Shown here one piece after another: positions 59,201-64,000 of a stretch of DNA of 64,000 nt. The notes under the pieces were generated by a model. The model searched no databases. It was given only the letters and a program-made list of their open reading frames with translations, and was not told the DNA's origin. Within the stretch, counting starts at the first letter, position 1. Every line of letters begins with the position of its first letter. The DNA comes from Rana temporaria (lineage: Eukaryota > Chordata > Amphibia > Anura > Ranidae). A program made the translations under genes and the position numbers. The stretch lies in contig NC_053490.1 in assembly GCF_905171775.1 (NCBI RefSeq), forward strand, positions 28,447,042-28,511,041, read 5' to 3'.

Positions 59201-62043
59201 CTTTGCGTAAGTTACGTTCATGTCGATACCAATGAGGCTTTGCGGCGTAATTTCGAGCGTGCGCACTGGGATTTTTTCACGAACGGCGCCGTTCACAAAA
59301 AGCGTCAAATACGCGGGGTCAAGTCAAATTTAAATAAAACACGCCCCCAACATCCCCATTTGAATTAGGCCGGCTTACGCCGCCACACATACGTTACGCC
59401 GCCGTAACTAAGGGCGCAAGTTCTTTCTGCATACGGAACTTGCGCCCAAAGTTACGGCGGCGTAACGTATCGGAGATACGTTAAGCCGGCAGATAGATAG
59501 AGGAATCTATCTGAATCCGGCCCACAGACTCTGGGACTCTAGGCCCAGGATCCATGTTAAGGGCCTAGATGCTACATTTCCAGCACACTGTGGGACTCAT
59601 AGTAAATGTTGATGTCATCAGCAAGCCACTTGTGAGGATCCGCACATGTGTGTCCGCTTGCTCAGCAGGGATTGCTCCGTTTATCTCCGCTGAACACTGT
59701 GCAGGGACCGCCCTGTCAGATCTCCGCTCTCCCCTATGGGGGGATCGGATGAACACGGAGCGTCTGTCCGTGTTCACCCGATCCACTCTGCAGAAGGATG
59801 GAAAAATAGGATTTTCCTCCGTCTGCAGAATCAGAGCATTGCGGACACCGATGAGATCGGGTGTCAGCGGATGTTCATCCACTGACACCCGCTATCTCAG
59901 GGATTAATGTATGTCCCTTTTTCATCTGTAAAAGGATAGATGAAAAAGCGGACATACGGTCCACATGTGTGAAAGGGGCCTAAGGGTCTTTCAACAATTG
60001 TCTGTCTGTATGTCAAGCCATTGTGGGTTGTGTTTATATAGTCTGGGTGGGCACTGAGTCACCTAGGTGGCTAATTGTGTAATTAAGGTAATGTTTATAG
60101 TATATGTCGGTTGTTGTAATTATATTGCTCTGTGCAGTTTGTATTGTTAGGGTAATATGATCAGGAGGGGGATGTCCTCCTATGGGGTATATATTCTGTG
60201 TAAGTTTGTTCAATAAAAAAGTTCCAGTTTTGAAGCCAAAACGAGTCCTGCCTAGTTCTTGGTTGCAATAGGTGGTTATACTATCTGATATCTATGTTCA
60301 GACTGGAGGAAGTCTTGTACTGACAGAAGCACTCAAGCAGAGTGCGGGACGAATCCATCACAAACTGTCCCCATCAGAGTTTCACTCTTGCATCAGGTGT
60401 CCCAATCCGAGTGTCCCCTTACATCAGGTGTTCCCATCACTGTCCCCTTACGTCAATTGTCTTCATCAGACTGTCCGCTTATATCAACTTTCCCCTCAAG
60501 GTGACCCCTTACACTGGGTGTCCATGTCAGAGTGCCCCCTACCATCAGGTGTCCCCATCAGAATGTCCCCTCATATCGATTGTCCTCATCAGATTGTCCT
60601 CTTACATCAAATGTCCCCATCAGAATCCACTCTTACATCAGGTGTCCCTTTCCAATTGTCCCCTTACATCAACTTTCCCGTTGAGATGCCCCCTCATATT
60701 GTGTGTCCCCGTCAGAGTGACCCTTACATCAGGTGTCCCCATCAGAGTGTCCCCTCACGTCAATTGTCCTCATCAGAGTGTTCCCTTATATTAACTGTCC
60801 ACATCAGAGTTACACTCTTACCACCGGTGTCCCAATCCAAATGTCCCCTTACATCAACTTTCCCATTCGAGTTGCCTCCTTATACTGTGTGTCCCCATCA
60901 GAGTGCCCCCTTACATCAAGTGTCCCCAACAGAGTGTCCCCTCATGTCCATTGTCCTCATCAGAGTGTCCACACATCCACTCTTGCATCAGGTGTCCCAG
61001 TTCAAGTGTCCCCTTACATAAATTTTCCCATTGAGGTGCCCCTTTCATCAAGTGTCCCCTCATGTCAATTGTCATCAAAGTGCCCCTGACATCATCTATT
61101 ATACTCAAATGTCTTGTTTTAGGTGCTGTGCCATGTTAGCTATAAATCATGTATTGTATAACTGTTGCCGCTGTATAGCTCACCTTGTACTTCTTAGTTT
61201 ATCTTCATGTCATTTCATTGCTTTGTTATCCTATTGATCGCTCTTATCTCTGGCAGGCTGGGTCGCTGGTTGTTCTTGTGTTTTTTATTGCCGCTCTTGC
61301 TGCCCTTTCTAATTTATGGGGTGAAGAATGGTCCGCTGTTCGCCTTTCCTTCCAGGTACAAACGATGGCATTCAACTGTATTTCACTAAGGCTTCTTGCA
61401 CATTAGCCGTACTGCTTACCGCCCTCTAAAAAGATATCTGTAGTGAATTACTTTTCAAAGGGCAGTGTAGCAGTGGCTGACAGGCATGTTTTTTACTTTA
61501 CTATTGTAATTGCCAAATGGCAGTTTTACATTGCTGGACCGTGCCGCAACTGTGAGCCAAGCGTTTGGCCCATGGTTGCAGCTTGGTCCCATTGAACTCA
61601 ATGGGTGTCTGACAGGTGGTGCTGCCTATCAAACTCTGTGCTCCAGGTTTAAAATGCCATGGCCGCAAAGACAGAGTGATCTTGTTGTTGGAGTATCTAA
61701 GACTTATAGGAAGCCCAGGTACTGACTCACCCCACCAAATTCCACCCCTCATTAAAATATCGGTTTTAGGTGAACTAACTATTTAGAGGCCCAATCCCTC
61801 CCCAACTGACATTTCCCCATAGCAGCTAGTCAGAAATCCTATTTTGCCCATCTAAAAACTGAAACCTGAAGTCCAGTTGGCTTCTAATGCATATCATTTC
61901 TTTTGTATGCTCTTTTTTTTTTATTACCCCTGTGTTTCCTTATTTGTAGGTGACGGCTCCGTACCTGCACATTGGTTCCCTGGCATGCATGACCCTACTG
62001 TCCTGGCCAGTGGCCCTATATTTTGTCCGGATGAATAAAATAA
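29060..62043 (+). CDS. gdpd4/gdpd5-like: GDPD4/GDPD5-type glycerophosphodiester phosphodiesterase, N-terminal part
   Basis: Proteins of this family (GDE2/GDPD5, GDE6/GDPD4, GDE3/GDPD2) span the membrane six times. Between the fifth and sixth segments they carry an extracellular glycerophosphodiesterase domain; GDE2 is known to cut GPI anchors. Six exons here join in phases 0, 2, 0, 0, 0 with GT-AG introns and give 211 residues. These include a cytosolic head with SCRWKRYQR and four hydrophobic segments, with motifs NDYNDFDW, EGQQLYLHWCHK, LWGEEW and APYLHIG. Recall of the family favours GDPD5 or GDPD4 over GDPD2; I cannot choose between the first two. The fifth segment, the catalytic HRG region and the last segment are missing and must lie beyond 64000. 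Introns are 13.1, 4.4, 9.9, 4.4 and 0.6 kb. Confidence 0.88.
29404..29998. mobile_element. Harbinger-type MITE, right end truncated
   Basis: It starts TAGGTAGATTCACAG, the same terminus as the MITE at 25411 but in opposite orientation. It is collinear with that element until about GATAGGACGGCGCAAGC near 29998, where the match stops. It lies in intron 1 of the gdpd gene. Confidence 0.75.
30050..31224. mobile_element. Harbinger-type MITE split by a LINE 3' end
   Basis: The ends GCTAGATTCACATAG and TTACTGAATCTAGC are inverted. The interior follows the same order of blocks as 25411 and 47181. A LINE-derived segment (about 30409-30904) interrupts it. Sequence on both sides (CGGTGAAGGGTGCTAATTGG and CCAGTAAAGGGTGGTGG) resembles the 30-bp array that follows, so it landed in or next to that array. 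Confidence 0.75.
30409..30904 (-). mobile_element. LINE 3' end, CR1/L2-like
   Basis: On the minus strand an 89-residue open stretch (30879-30610) has the C-terminal pattern of CR1/L2-type reverse transcriptases: INMYKYIRG, TRGHSLRLEEKRF, and FFTVRAVQMWNRLPPEVV followed by a conserved SVDCFKKGLN. It is followed by a 3' UTR with TGATCCAGGGTAAATCCG and CTGGGGTTTTTTGCC. It is 5'-truncated, as LINE copies usually are, and carries no catalytic part. Confidence 0.75.
31230..32540 (+). repeat. 30-bp minisatellite, about 43 units
   Basis: The first half has units of ACTAGTAGTAGAGGGTGCTG plus GTTGGAGCAG. After about 32180 the unit shifts to ATTACTAGTAAAGGGTACAG plus ATTGGAGCAG, so there are two subfamilies side by side. 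Thirty is divisible by three, which leaves open frames of 105-210 codons on both strands; these are not genes. Array-like sequence resumes after the hAT-like element at 35831. Confidence 0.95.
32541..32856. other. Unassigned, partial repeat
   Basis: It contains TGCATTTTTTGATGCG-type motifs and CTGCATCTGGTGTGAGTCACCCCTAA, which resemble one end of a MITE. Its other end was not found. Confidence 0.35.
33195..33450. mobile_element. Short TIR element with GTACACACG ends
   Basis: The ends TGAGGCCCCGTACACACG and CGTGTGTACGGGGCCTCA are perfectly inverted over 18 bases. The interior has inverted GAGTTTCTCGG/CCGAGAAACTC blocks. It is the shortest of the four related copies in this window. Confidence 0.8.
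33490..35720 (+). repeat. Minisatellite of CCTGAATGTTATGTGG plus an A or G run
   Basis: About 75 units share CCTGAATGTTATGYGG and end in TA7-17. In four units the A run is replaced or preceded by a run of G (33576, 35167, 35396, 35601). Units with TTACGTGG recur in the same order about 230 bases apart near 35220 and 35450, indicating block duplication. The array is asymmetric, with purines largely on the plus strand. Confidence 0.93.
33653..34074. mobile_element. MITE inserted in the minisatellite, TGA duplication
   Basis: The ends GGCCAGGTTCACACCTATG and GTGTGATTCCGGCC are inverted. TGA is present on both sides (33650-33652, 34075-34077). Removing it restores a normal array unit CCCTGAATG, so the minisatellite supplies its own empty site. 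The 3-bp duplication suggests Harbinger-type mobilisation. Confidence 0.85.
35831..36376. other. Degenerate array remnant and unassigned sequence
   Basis: The first 100 bases (AAAGCTTAGTACAGATTACC) resemble the 30-bp array beyond the hAT-like insertion. The remainder was not recognised. Confidence 0.45.
36385..37189. mobile_element. hAT-like element carrying a 20-bp minisatellite
   Basis: The exact 8-bp duplication CCGGGCTT lies at 36377-36384 and 37190-37197. The left end is CAGTGGCGTCACTAGGG. The right end CCCCCTAGCAACGCC is a diverged inverse. The interior (36530-37130) is a tandem array of about 20-bp units such as GGTTGGGGTGGTATAGGGCA. Confidence 0.85.
36530..37130 (+). repeat. G-rich minisatellite, about 20-bp unit, about 30 copies
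   Basis: Units vary around GGCAGGTTGGGGTGGTATAG with G runs of two to six. Open frames of 60-141 codons on both strands come from the array. Confidence 0.92.
37198..37639. other. Unassigned sequence beside a minisatellite
   Basis: CACATATGTCAAACACATGG at 37471 and CATATGTCAAACACAAGG at 38372 are similar and bracket the following array. They may be parts of a TIR repeat, but no target duplication was fixed. Confidence 0.35.
37640..38370 (-). repeat. About 31-bp minisatellite, inverse of the 45-kb array
   Basis: Plus-strand units of AACTCTGCACTCTGTACATA followed by ACGCACTCCTG run through here with length variation. Reverse-complemented, the unit shares ACAGAGTGCAGAGTTCAGGA with the array at 44965-45975, so the two loci belong to one family in opposite orientation. 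Confidence 0.9.
38371..39026. repeat. GATAA microsatellite and possible LINE tail
   Basis: GATAAGATAAATAAGATAAG-type repeats lie at 38690-38725, next to AATACTTTATTGTCAACGC and ATTACAATGAAATTCT. Such sequences often end non-LTR retrotransposons. No coding remnant was seen, so the assignment is weak. Confidence 0.4.
39035..39712. mobile_element. hAT-like element with a C-rich degenerate array
   Basis: The left end CAGTGCCAGGACAAGG and right end CCTTGTCCCGGCTCTG are inverted with small differences. The flanks TTCCGGGT (39027-39034) and TTCCAGGT (39713-39720) match at seven of eight. The interior (39160-39620) is an irregular array of CCCAGCACAAAT-type units of about 30 bp. Confidence 0.75.
39739..40235. 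mobile_element. TIR element with CCATACACAC ends
   Basis: The ends TAAGGCCCCATACACAC and GTGTGTATGGGGCCTTA are perfectly inverted over 17 bases. The interior is made of inverted GGATAAATC/GGATTTATCC-like blocks. It is related by its ends to 9771, 26811 and 33195. Confidence 0.78.
40240..40795 (+). mobile_element. L1/Tx1-like LINE, 3' end only
   Basis: An open stretch at 40326-40781 encodes the C-terminus of an L1/Tx1-type ORF2. It contains a CCHC knuckle (CPKCNVHRGDFIHMIWRC), then RYWGKVLQTI, and a hydrophobic tail with LYLARKLIACYW. This follows the usual order after the reverse transcriptase domain, which is missing through 5' truncation. It lies in intron 1 of the gdpd gene in the same orientation. 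Confidence 0.8.
40865..41165. mobile_element. Fragment of the TTAA-flanked family
   Basis: It shares AAGCGTATATTGATTGGTTTG, ACTAGTTATGGTGGCG and TGCGGTGGACAAATCGGACA with the copy at 5150-5400. Neither end is preserved. Confidence 0.7.
41183..41713. mobile_element. Foldback TTAA element (531 bp)
   Basis: TTAA flanks both sides (41179-41182, 41714-41717). The ends AGTGGAGGTTCACCC and GGGTGAACCTCCGCT are inverted, and the inverted match continues for most of the element. The arms are about 240 bp, with the centre near 41445. It shares its terminus with the nested element at 7096. Confidence 0.85.
41836..42213. mobile_element. Relative of the TA-flanked element, with a single CRE-type unit
   Basis: This matches the right part of the element at 18006-22825: CCGCCGGAGATCT, CACTGACGTCAGCCC, GGAGACACACTGCA and GGTCTTATTTTCAGG. 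It ends AGGAAACAGGG before TA. It contains only one to two copies of the unit that is repeated about 21 times at 20640-22570. The left end is not visible. Confidence 0.75.
42349..42452 (+). CDS. gdpd4/gdpd5-like: gdpd exon 2 (first membrane segment)
   Basis: The acceptor is TCTTGCAG/AAGG and the donor GATTG/GTGAGT; it enters in phase 0 and leaves in phase 2. It encodes the first transmembrane helix (ENVFFFFLISTFCLALVF, then LYFW) and the conserved NDYNDFDW that begins the first loop. The exon is 104 bases. Confidence 0.9.
42735..43850. repeat. Dispersed repeat, second copy of the 25.2-kb family
   Basis: Positions 42755-42960 match 25257-26215 without the MITE. Beyond 43000 it continues into C/T-rich sequence with TCACCCCTGC and CCTGGCTTGGCACT repeats. 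The class is unknown; it has no coding sequence. Confidence 0.55.
43851..44221. other. Unassigned intron sequence
   Basis: No exon signal or repeat boundary was recognised. Confidence 0.4.
44224..44720. mobile_element. TA-flanked mariner-type MITE with a large palindrome
   Basis: TA flanks both sides (44222-44223, 44721-44722). The ends CCATATTTATCGGCGTATA and TATACCCCGATAAATACGG are inverted. An internal inverted repeat (about 44306-44515) has arms near 95 bp, centred on GACGTCCTGGACATACAGGA. No transposase is encoded. Confidence 0.83.
44965..45975 (+). repeat. 29-bp minisatellite, about 27 units
   Basis: The unit is GTTACACACAGAGTGCAGAG plus TTCAGGAGG. ACACACAG and ACATACAG forms occur in separate runs. 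A solo LTR splits it at 45613-45839. Open frames of up to 217 codons on the plus strand are array artefacts. Confidence 0.95.
45613..45839 (+). mobile_element. Solo LTR (227 bp) in the minisatellite
   Basis: It begins TGTTATACCTG and ends GATATAACA, giving TG...CA ends with a 7-base inverted tip (TGTTATA/TATAACA). GTTAC is duplicated on both sides (45608-45612, 45840-45844). A polyadenylation signal occurs at GAATAAACATCC. The size and 5-bp duplication fit a Gypsy-type or retroviral LTR left by recombination; no internal region remains. Confidence 0.85.
46106..46833. repeat. Right half of an interrupted repeat, then unassigned
   Basis: ACCAGCATGTCTTTGGAGTG and GTGGGAGGAAACCCAC (46126-46165) belong to a repeat common in vertebrate genomes, interrupted by the hAT-like element. 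Around 46340 CAGTCATTCTCAAACAGGG resembles a hAT end without a visible partner. Confidence 0.45.
46834..46927 (+). CDS. gdpd4/gdpd5-like: gdpd exon 3 (second membrane segment)
   Basis: The acceptor is CTTTCCAG/GTAC and the donor TTAGTG/GTAAGC; it enters in phase 2 and leaves in phase 0. It encodes W-YTYRNLGYW, then the second transmembrane helix (SVLILAVVAVLFTYVAILV). It is 94 bases long. Confidence 0.9.
47181..47880. mobile_element. Harbinger-type MITE (700 bp)
   Basis: The ends TAGCTGAATTCAGAGA and TCTCTGAATCCAGCTA are inverted, with AAC on both sides (47178-47180, 47881-47883). It has the same interior blocks as 25411 and 30050 (GCGCCACCTAGCGGCC, TTTAAGTGTATCTC). Confidence 0.88.
47884..49305. 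other. Intron sequence, nothing assigned
   Basis: It contains an 18-base C run near 47941-47958 and no recognisable gene. The open frame at 48689-49135 has no domain that I recognise. Confidence 0.4.
49307..49855 (+). repeat. 22-bp minisatellite beside a hAT-like end
   Basis: CAGTGGCGTCTGGTGCTC at 49307 resembles the hAT-like ends at 1038 and 36385. From 49380 an array of GCCACTGTGCCCATCAAACG plus CT units (about 21 copies, some CCCTTTAAAGG) follows. No right terminus or duplication was found, so the element may be truncated. Confidence 0.75.
49856..51030. other. Intron sequence, nothing assigned
   Basis: There are short GGGGGAACTCTG-type direct repeats near 50195-50330. No gene or element boundary was recognised. 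Confidence 0.4.
51038..51738. mobile_element. Harbinger-type MITE (701 bp)
   Basis: The ends GGGGTAGATTCAAG and CTTTGAATCTACCCC are inverted. ACT is duplicated (51035-51037, 51739-51741). The interior contains the CGCCACCTAGCGGCC block common to this group. Confidence 0.88.
51742..52456. repeat. Intron with a dispersed repeat
   Basis: From about 52230 (ATTGCCAAACAACAATTTTA, CTCATTGAACTTAGTGGGCG) it matches 61510-61690. That makes a two-copy repeat family; this copy is the one entered by the Tc1 element. Confidence 0.5.
52459..54088 (+). mobile_element. Tc1-like DD34E transposon, complete (1.63 kb)
   Basis: TA flanks both ends (52457-52458, 54089-54090). Inverted repeats of about 208 bp start CAGTGCCTTGCAAAGTATTC on the left; the right is their inverse, with a few mismatches. 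Within each arm a related motif occurs twice: TTGCAAAGTATTCGGCCCCC at the tip and GTGCAAAATTATTCAGCCCC at the inner edge. This is the IR/DR arrangement of Sleeping Beauty and Frog Prince type elements. The transposase ORF is intact. It lies in intron 3 of gdpd in the sense orientation. Confidence 0.95.
52846..53868 (+). CDS. Tc1-like transposase, intact, 340 residues
   Basis: This is the cut-and-paste DNA transposase of the surrounding element. The start ATG at 52846 gives MKNKEHTRQVRDTVVEKF. Two helix-turn-helix (PAIRED-like) modules fill about residues 1-115, with IPRSTVQAIILKWKEY and the GRPR-like RRPGHPSKRS linker between them. The catalytic domain has D in LWSDETKIQLFG, D in FQQDNDPKHKA and E in NPIENLWKELK, with 34 residues between the second D and the E. 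The HGGGSIMVWAC glycine-rich box is present. The length equals that of active Tc1-type transposases and there is no internal stop. It ends KGGATKY. Activity is possible but unproven. Confidence 0.95.
   Translation: MKNKEHTRQVRDTVVEKFKAGFGYKKIFQALNIPRSTVQAIILKWKEYQTTANLRRPGHPSKRSAHTRRRLIRDAAKKPMITLDELQRSTAEVGDSVHRTTISPCILHKSGLYGRVVRRKPFLKDIHKRCHLKFATSHLGDTPNMWKKVLWSDETKIQLFGNNAKHYVWRKSNTAHHPEHTIPTVKHGGGSIMVWACSSSAGTGKMGKIDGKMDGAKYRTILEENLMESAKDLRLGRRFVFQQDNDPKHKATSTMEWFTNKHIQVLEWPSQSPDLNPIENLWKELKTAVHKRSPSNLTELELFCKEEWAKMSVSRCAKLIETYPKRLTAVIAAKGGATKY
54091..54581. other. Intron sequence, partial repeat
   Basis: GCATACCTCCCAACTGTCCC and ATTTTGAGGGAC near 54299-54335 look like a widespread vertebrate repeat. 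No boundaries were fixed. Confidence 0.4.
54586..55524. mobile_element. TTAA-flanked nonautonomous element (939 bp)
   Basis: TTAA flanks both sides (54582-54585, 55525-55528). The right end is GGGGCTGAAGTGG and the left CCTCTTGCCGACC is more diverged. The interior follows the family order AATACGTATCGGCCTAAACT, TATAGCGCAAAAAATAAAAA and CGACCGCGCAATTGTCAG, as in the copy at 7088. It lies in intron 3 of gdpd. Confidence 0.8.
55529..56816. other. Intron 3, nothing assigned
   Basis: CTGCGTCTGGTGTGAACTGG near 55660 resembles a MITE end without a partner. No gene was recognised. Confidence 0.4.
56817..56876 (+). CDS. gdpd4/gdpd5-like: gdpd exon 4 (60 bases)
   Basis: The acceptor is TTTTGTTTTAG/GTTT and the donor CACAAG/GTAAGA; both junctions are phase 0. 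It encodes the end of the second hydrophobic segment and the conserved EGQQLYLHWCHK loop. That loop corresponds to the GQQ-HW-HK pattern I recall for GDPD5. Confidence 0.88.
56925..57533. mobile_element. Harbinger-type MITE, relative of 23305
   Basis: The left end GGCCCGGATTCACAAAG matches the copy at 23305 and most of the interior is collinear with it (ACGTATCTCCAGATACGCCG). It lacks about 100 interior bases. The right end GTGAATCCGGACT is worn, so the duplication is uncertain. Confidence 0.8.
58627..60362 (+). mobile_element. Probable solo LTR (about 1 kb plus a nested MITE)
   Basis: It begins TGTGACAGACTCACTCG and ends GAATCCATCACA, so the tips TGTGA/TCACA are inverted TG...CA. The flanks AACTA and AACTG match at four of five. 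Near the 3' part there is GGGTATATATTCTG, and CAATAAAAAAG follows. Both suit an LTR promoter and polyadenylation signal. Without the MITE it is about 1.0 kb. No internal retroviral region is present. Confidence 0.65.
58802..59523. mobile_element. Harbinger-type MITE inside the LTR
   Basis: The ends GGGCCGGATTCAGAAAGG and CTGAATCCGGCCC are inverted. The 3-bp flanks ACT and ACA match at two of three. The interior has GTATCTTAGGCTGCATTATC and CGCTAGGTGGCGCTTCCGT. Confidence 0.8.
61257..61355 (+). CDS. gdpd4/gdpd5-like: gdpd exon 5 (third membrane segment)
   Basis: The acceptor is TCTGGCAG/GCTG and the donor TTCCAG/GTACAA; both junctions are phase 0 and it encodes 33 residues. It encodes the third hydrophobic helix (SLVVLVFFIAALAALSNLW) followed by GEEWSAVRLSFQ, matching the W-E-EW pattern of the family. 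Confidence 0.9.
61356..61949. other. gdpd intron 5
   Basis: This 594-base intron contains a dispersed repeat (61510-61690) matching 52280-52420. No coding sequence was seen. Confidence 0.6.
61950..62043 (+). CDS. gdpd4/gdpd5-like: gdpd exon 6 (fourth membrane segment)
   Basis: The acceptor is ATTTGTAG/GTGA and the donor AAAATAA/GTAAGA; it enters in phase 0 and leaves in phase 1. It encodes VTAPYLHIGSLACMTLLSW then PVALYFVRMNKI, the fourth membrane helix with its APxLHxG lead-in. The next exon, expected to hold the fifth helix and the start of the catalytic domain, was not found before 64000. Confidence 0.9.
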
Positions 62044-63426
62044 GTAAGACTGCCATTATTACGAATACTTATTTAAAGTTCAACTCTAGTTTCTTTTTTT
62101 AAATGAGCCCGAGCCAGTGTTTGCTAAAAAATAAAAGTCACCTCATCTCCAGTACAATCCTGCAGTAATTATTTTCTGCCACCAGGTGTCTTTAGTCCCT
62201 CCGGTTGAATGACACTAGTGTCATTTAACAATGAAGACTGAGGGTATCCTATGAGGGCAGGGCTTCATGGATCCGCCCCTGAGGAAGCATGATCACAGCA
62301 TCCTGCACAGTTTCTCAACCAGAGTTCAGTGGAACTTGCAACAGTGCTGTAGAGAGCAGTCTACAGCTGGAGCACTTGAGAGAAAACAGGCCCTTAGATG
62401 CTAAAAAGGTATCACATTTTCTGTTCATTGGTTATCACTCATATAACACATTAGATTCCACAAATGTTGACCCATTACCATTTCATTGAGCCCAGAGATC
62501 CCATTTAAATACAAAATATTAAAATATTCATCTCTGCGTGGAGCATGGCTAAGTAGCATCTGTATCATGAAAGATACAATACTAGACTGTCCTGAAACCT
62601 TCAGGCTGGTTCGGTATTTTGATATTCTCTGTGGAATGGTAACAATATTCAAATATTCGGTAGTTTTCTTGTGCTCGAGACTCACAACCGGTGACATTTA
62701 GTGTGAAAAATGCTGTATGAGAACTGCTAAAAATACTTTTTCTGATCTTAGGCAAATACTGCACGTATGTGCTAAGCCTTGAAGCAATCTTATAAAAGGC
62801 ACTTGTCCTCAGAGATCATATGCGGATAATGTACACACATTATTATTTTTTTATGTTGTTTACGTCAGAACTGATTCATACATTTTTTTACGGGTGATGT
62901 GCAAGTAATGAATCAGCATTTGTTTTTTAATTAATTGTTTTCAGCACAATGATAGCTGATTGGTTGCTCTGAGTTTCTGCACTCTGCCGGCATTATCCTT
63001 GACTGAGAGCGGCCTTATTAAAGCCCAGTTCTGTGCTCCCCCACTCCATTGGCCCTACTTTTCCCTTGATACATTGTGAGCTTTGGGCATTATCCTCGGG
63101 GGTGGGGCCATGACACCCTGTACTCATATTCTTTCCTCAGTCTTTCTGGAACACTGAGGACATCTTGCGGCAAATAAGAGCTATTGCAGGGATACACTCC
63201 AGATTGAGGGTAAGTATTACACTGCAATTTTTTTTTAAACCAGGGGTGCTTAGCCCCAGGCTTTAAATACATCTTTGATTAATATTGTATTTTTTATCAT
63301 GATGTTCTTCAAAGATGTATTTTGAAGAACAATTCCACACATATGGGGTTGATTTACTAAAACTGGAGATGCAAAATCTGGTGCAGCTCTGCAAAGAAAC
63401 CAATCTGCTTCCAGGTTTTATTGTAA
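62044..63426. other. gdpd intron 6, nothing assigned
   Basis: No exon compatible with phase 1 was found. Isolated splice-like signals around 63138 and 63211 are discussed among the rejected items. Confidence 0.45.
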
Positions 63427-63578
63427 GGCTGGATTCACACCTATGCATTTTTAGTGCTTTTTGCATTTTGCAGATTTGCACTAAATAACGTGTTCCATAG
63501 GAAACCAGGGTAAATGGATGGTGGTGAAAATCTGCAAAATGCAAAAAGCACTAAAAATGCATAAGTGTGAATCCAGCC
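63427..63578. mobile_element. Hairpin MITE (152 bp), TAA duplication
   Basis: TAA lies on both sides (63424-63426, 63579-63581). The ends GGCTGGATTCACAC and GTGTGAATCCAGCC are inverted, and the arms stay nearly perfectly complementary for about 60 bases. This fits a minimal Harbinger-type MITE. Confidence 0.85.
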
Positions 63579-63929
63579 TAAGGCCTCATGCACACTGGAC
63601 GTTTTTGGACATTTCTACACAGCTGTTTTTGGCAGTAGACGTTTTTTTCTACAATCAATAAACTCTCCATCATGTTATCCTATGTATATATGAATTGGTT
63701 CTGAGGTCCCCAAACCAAAGAACCAAAGAAGGGGGGGGTTTTGGGCCATTGTTGGACTATTGCGGTACTGGTAACATAATTATAAGATGTACAAACACAA
63801 GTAAATTATATAGAAAAAACATTTTTATTAAATACAGTATCGGTGAAGACACAAAGGGGGGTACAAAATTAAAAGCGTTAACGACCAGCGCAACACCAGT
63901 ATAGTAATCCCCAGGGGGGGAGAAGAATA

Positions 63930-63993
63930 GTGGGTTGGAAGTCATGACGAATATCTTAGATATCTAAGATATTCGTCATGACTTCCAACCCAC
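63930..63993. repeat. Perfect 64-bp palindrome without spacer
   Basis: Thirty-two bases (GTGGGTTGGAAGTCATGACG...TTAGAT) are followed directly by their exact reverse complement, with the centre between 63961 and 63962. It touches the end of the window, so any larger structure is cut off. Confidence 0.93.
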
Positions 63994-64000
63994 CGCAATA

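Larger units (their letters stand above)
57655..61095 (+). repeat. 31-bp minisatellite in two blocks
   Basis: The blocks are 57655-58626 and 60363-61095. The unit is GTGTCCCCTTACATCAGGTG plus TCCCCATCAGA, with TCACGTCAATTGTCCTCATC variants. An LTR separates the blocks. Open frames up to 249 codons occur in the array and are not genes. Confidence 0.93.

Noticed and set aside
57577..61089. Frames of up to 249 codons in the 31-bp array
   Set aside because: They consist only of array units and are split by an LTR; there is no domain.
63139..63211. Possible gdpd exon with TTTCCTCAG acceptor and GAGG/GTAAGT donor
   Set aside because: The preceding exon ends in phase 1, and in that phase this segment meets a stop after five codons. 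The open phase gives SFWNTEDILRQIR, which does not resemble the expected fifth membrane helix.
1..64000. CRISPR-like arrays
   Set aside because: The many direct repeats have no spacers of constant length with unrelated sequence. They are head-to-tail minisatellites in a eukaryotic genome.

Overview
This is vertebrate nuclear DNA, not bacterial or viral. GT-AG introns are thousands of bases long, and almost everything between exons is a transposon, a transposon fossil or a minisatellite. The repeat families point to a frog, probably a ranid or close relative. They include TTAA-flanked elements ending CCACTT, Harbinger elements ending GG(C/A)CC(A/G)GATTCACA, two Tc1 types and many hAT-like elements. 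The taxon is an inference from remembered repeat families; I ran no search.

One host gene is supported. Six plus-strand exons (29060-29269, 42349-42452, 46834-46927, 56817-56876, 61257-61355, 61950-62043) join in frame with canonical splice sites. They encode the N-terminal 211 residues of a multi-pass membrane glycerophosphodiester phosphodiesterase of the GDPD4/GDPD5 (GDE2) type. The catalytic domain must lie to the right of the window. About 30 kb of intron holds the youngest-looking elements.

Layout. 1-13 kb: TTAA-flanked elements, one split by a frameshifted DD37E Tc1 element and another by a second TTAA element, plus three hAT-like elements. 13.0-17.9 kb: a 4.2-kb Harbinger element with both of its genes (Myb-like and DDE transposase), each frameshifted, nested in an older repeat. 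18.0-22.8 kb: a TA-flanked element holding two hAT-like insertions and a 90-bp minisatellite with a 719-bp higher-order period. 23-29 kb: Harbinger MITEs, one with a paralogous empty site. 29-42 kb (intron 1): a 30-bp minisatellite cut by a MITE and by a 3-kb hAT-like element, two more hAT-like elements and LINE 3' ends. 42-47 kb (intron 2): a hAT-like element filled by a 29-bp minisatellite that was itself hit by a solo LTR. 47-57 kb (intron 3): an intact 340-residue DD34E Tc1 transposase between long IR/DR repeats. 57-61 kb (intron 4): a 31-bp minisatellite split by a second LTR. 62-64 kb: a hairpin MITE and a perfect 64-bp palindrome.

The main pattern is that many of the hAT-like elements, recognised by 8-bp target duplications and short inverted ends, each hold their own minisatellite. 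The other large arrays sit in TTAA- or TA-flanked elements or are broken by insertions. Long ORFs inside the arrays arise from periods that keep a frame open and are not genes. I saw no tRNA, rRNA or CRISPR.
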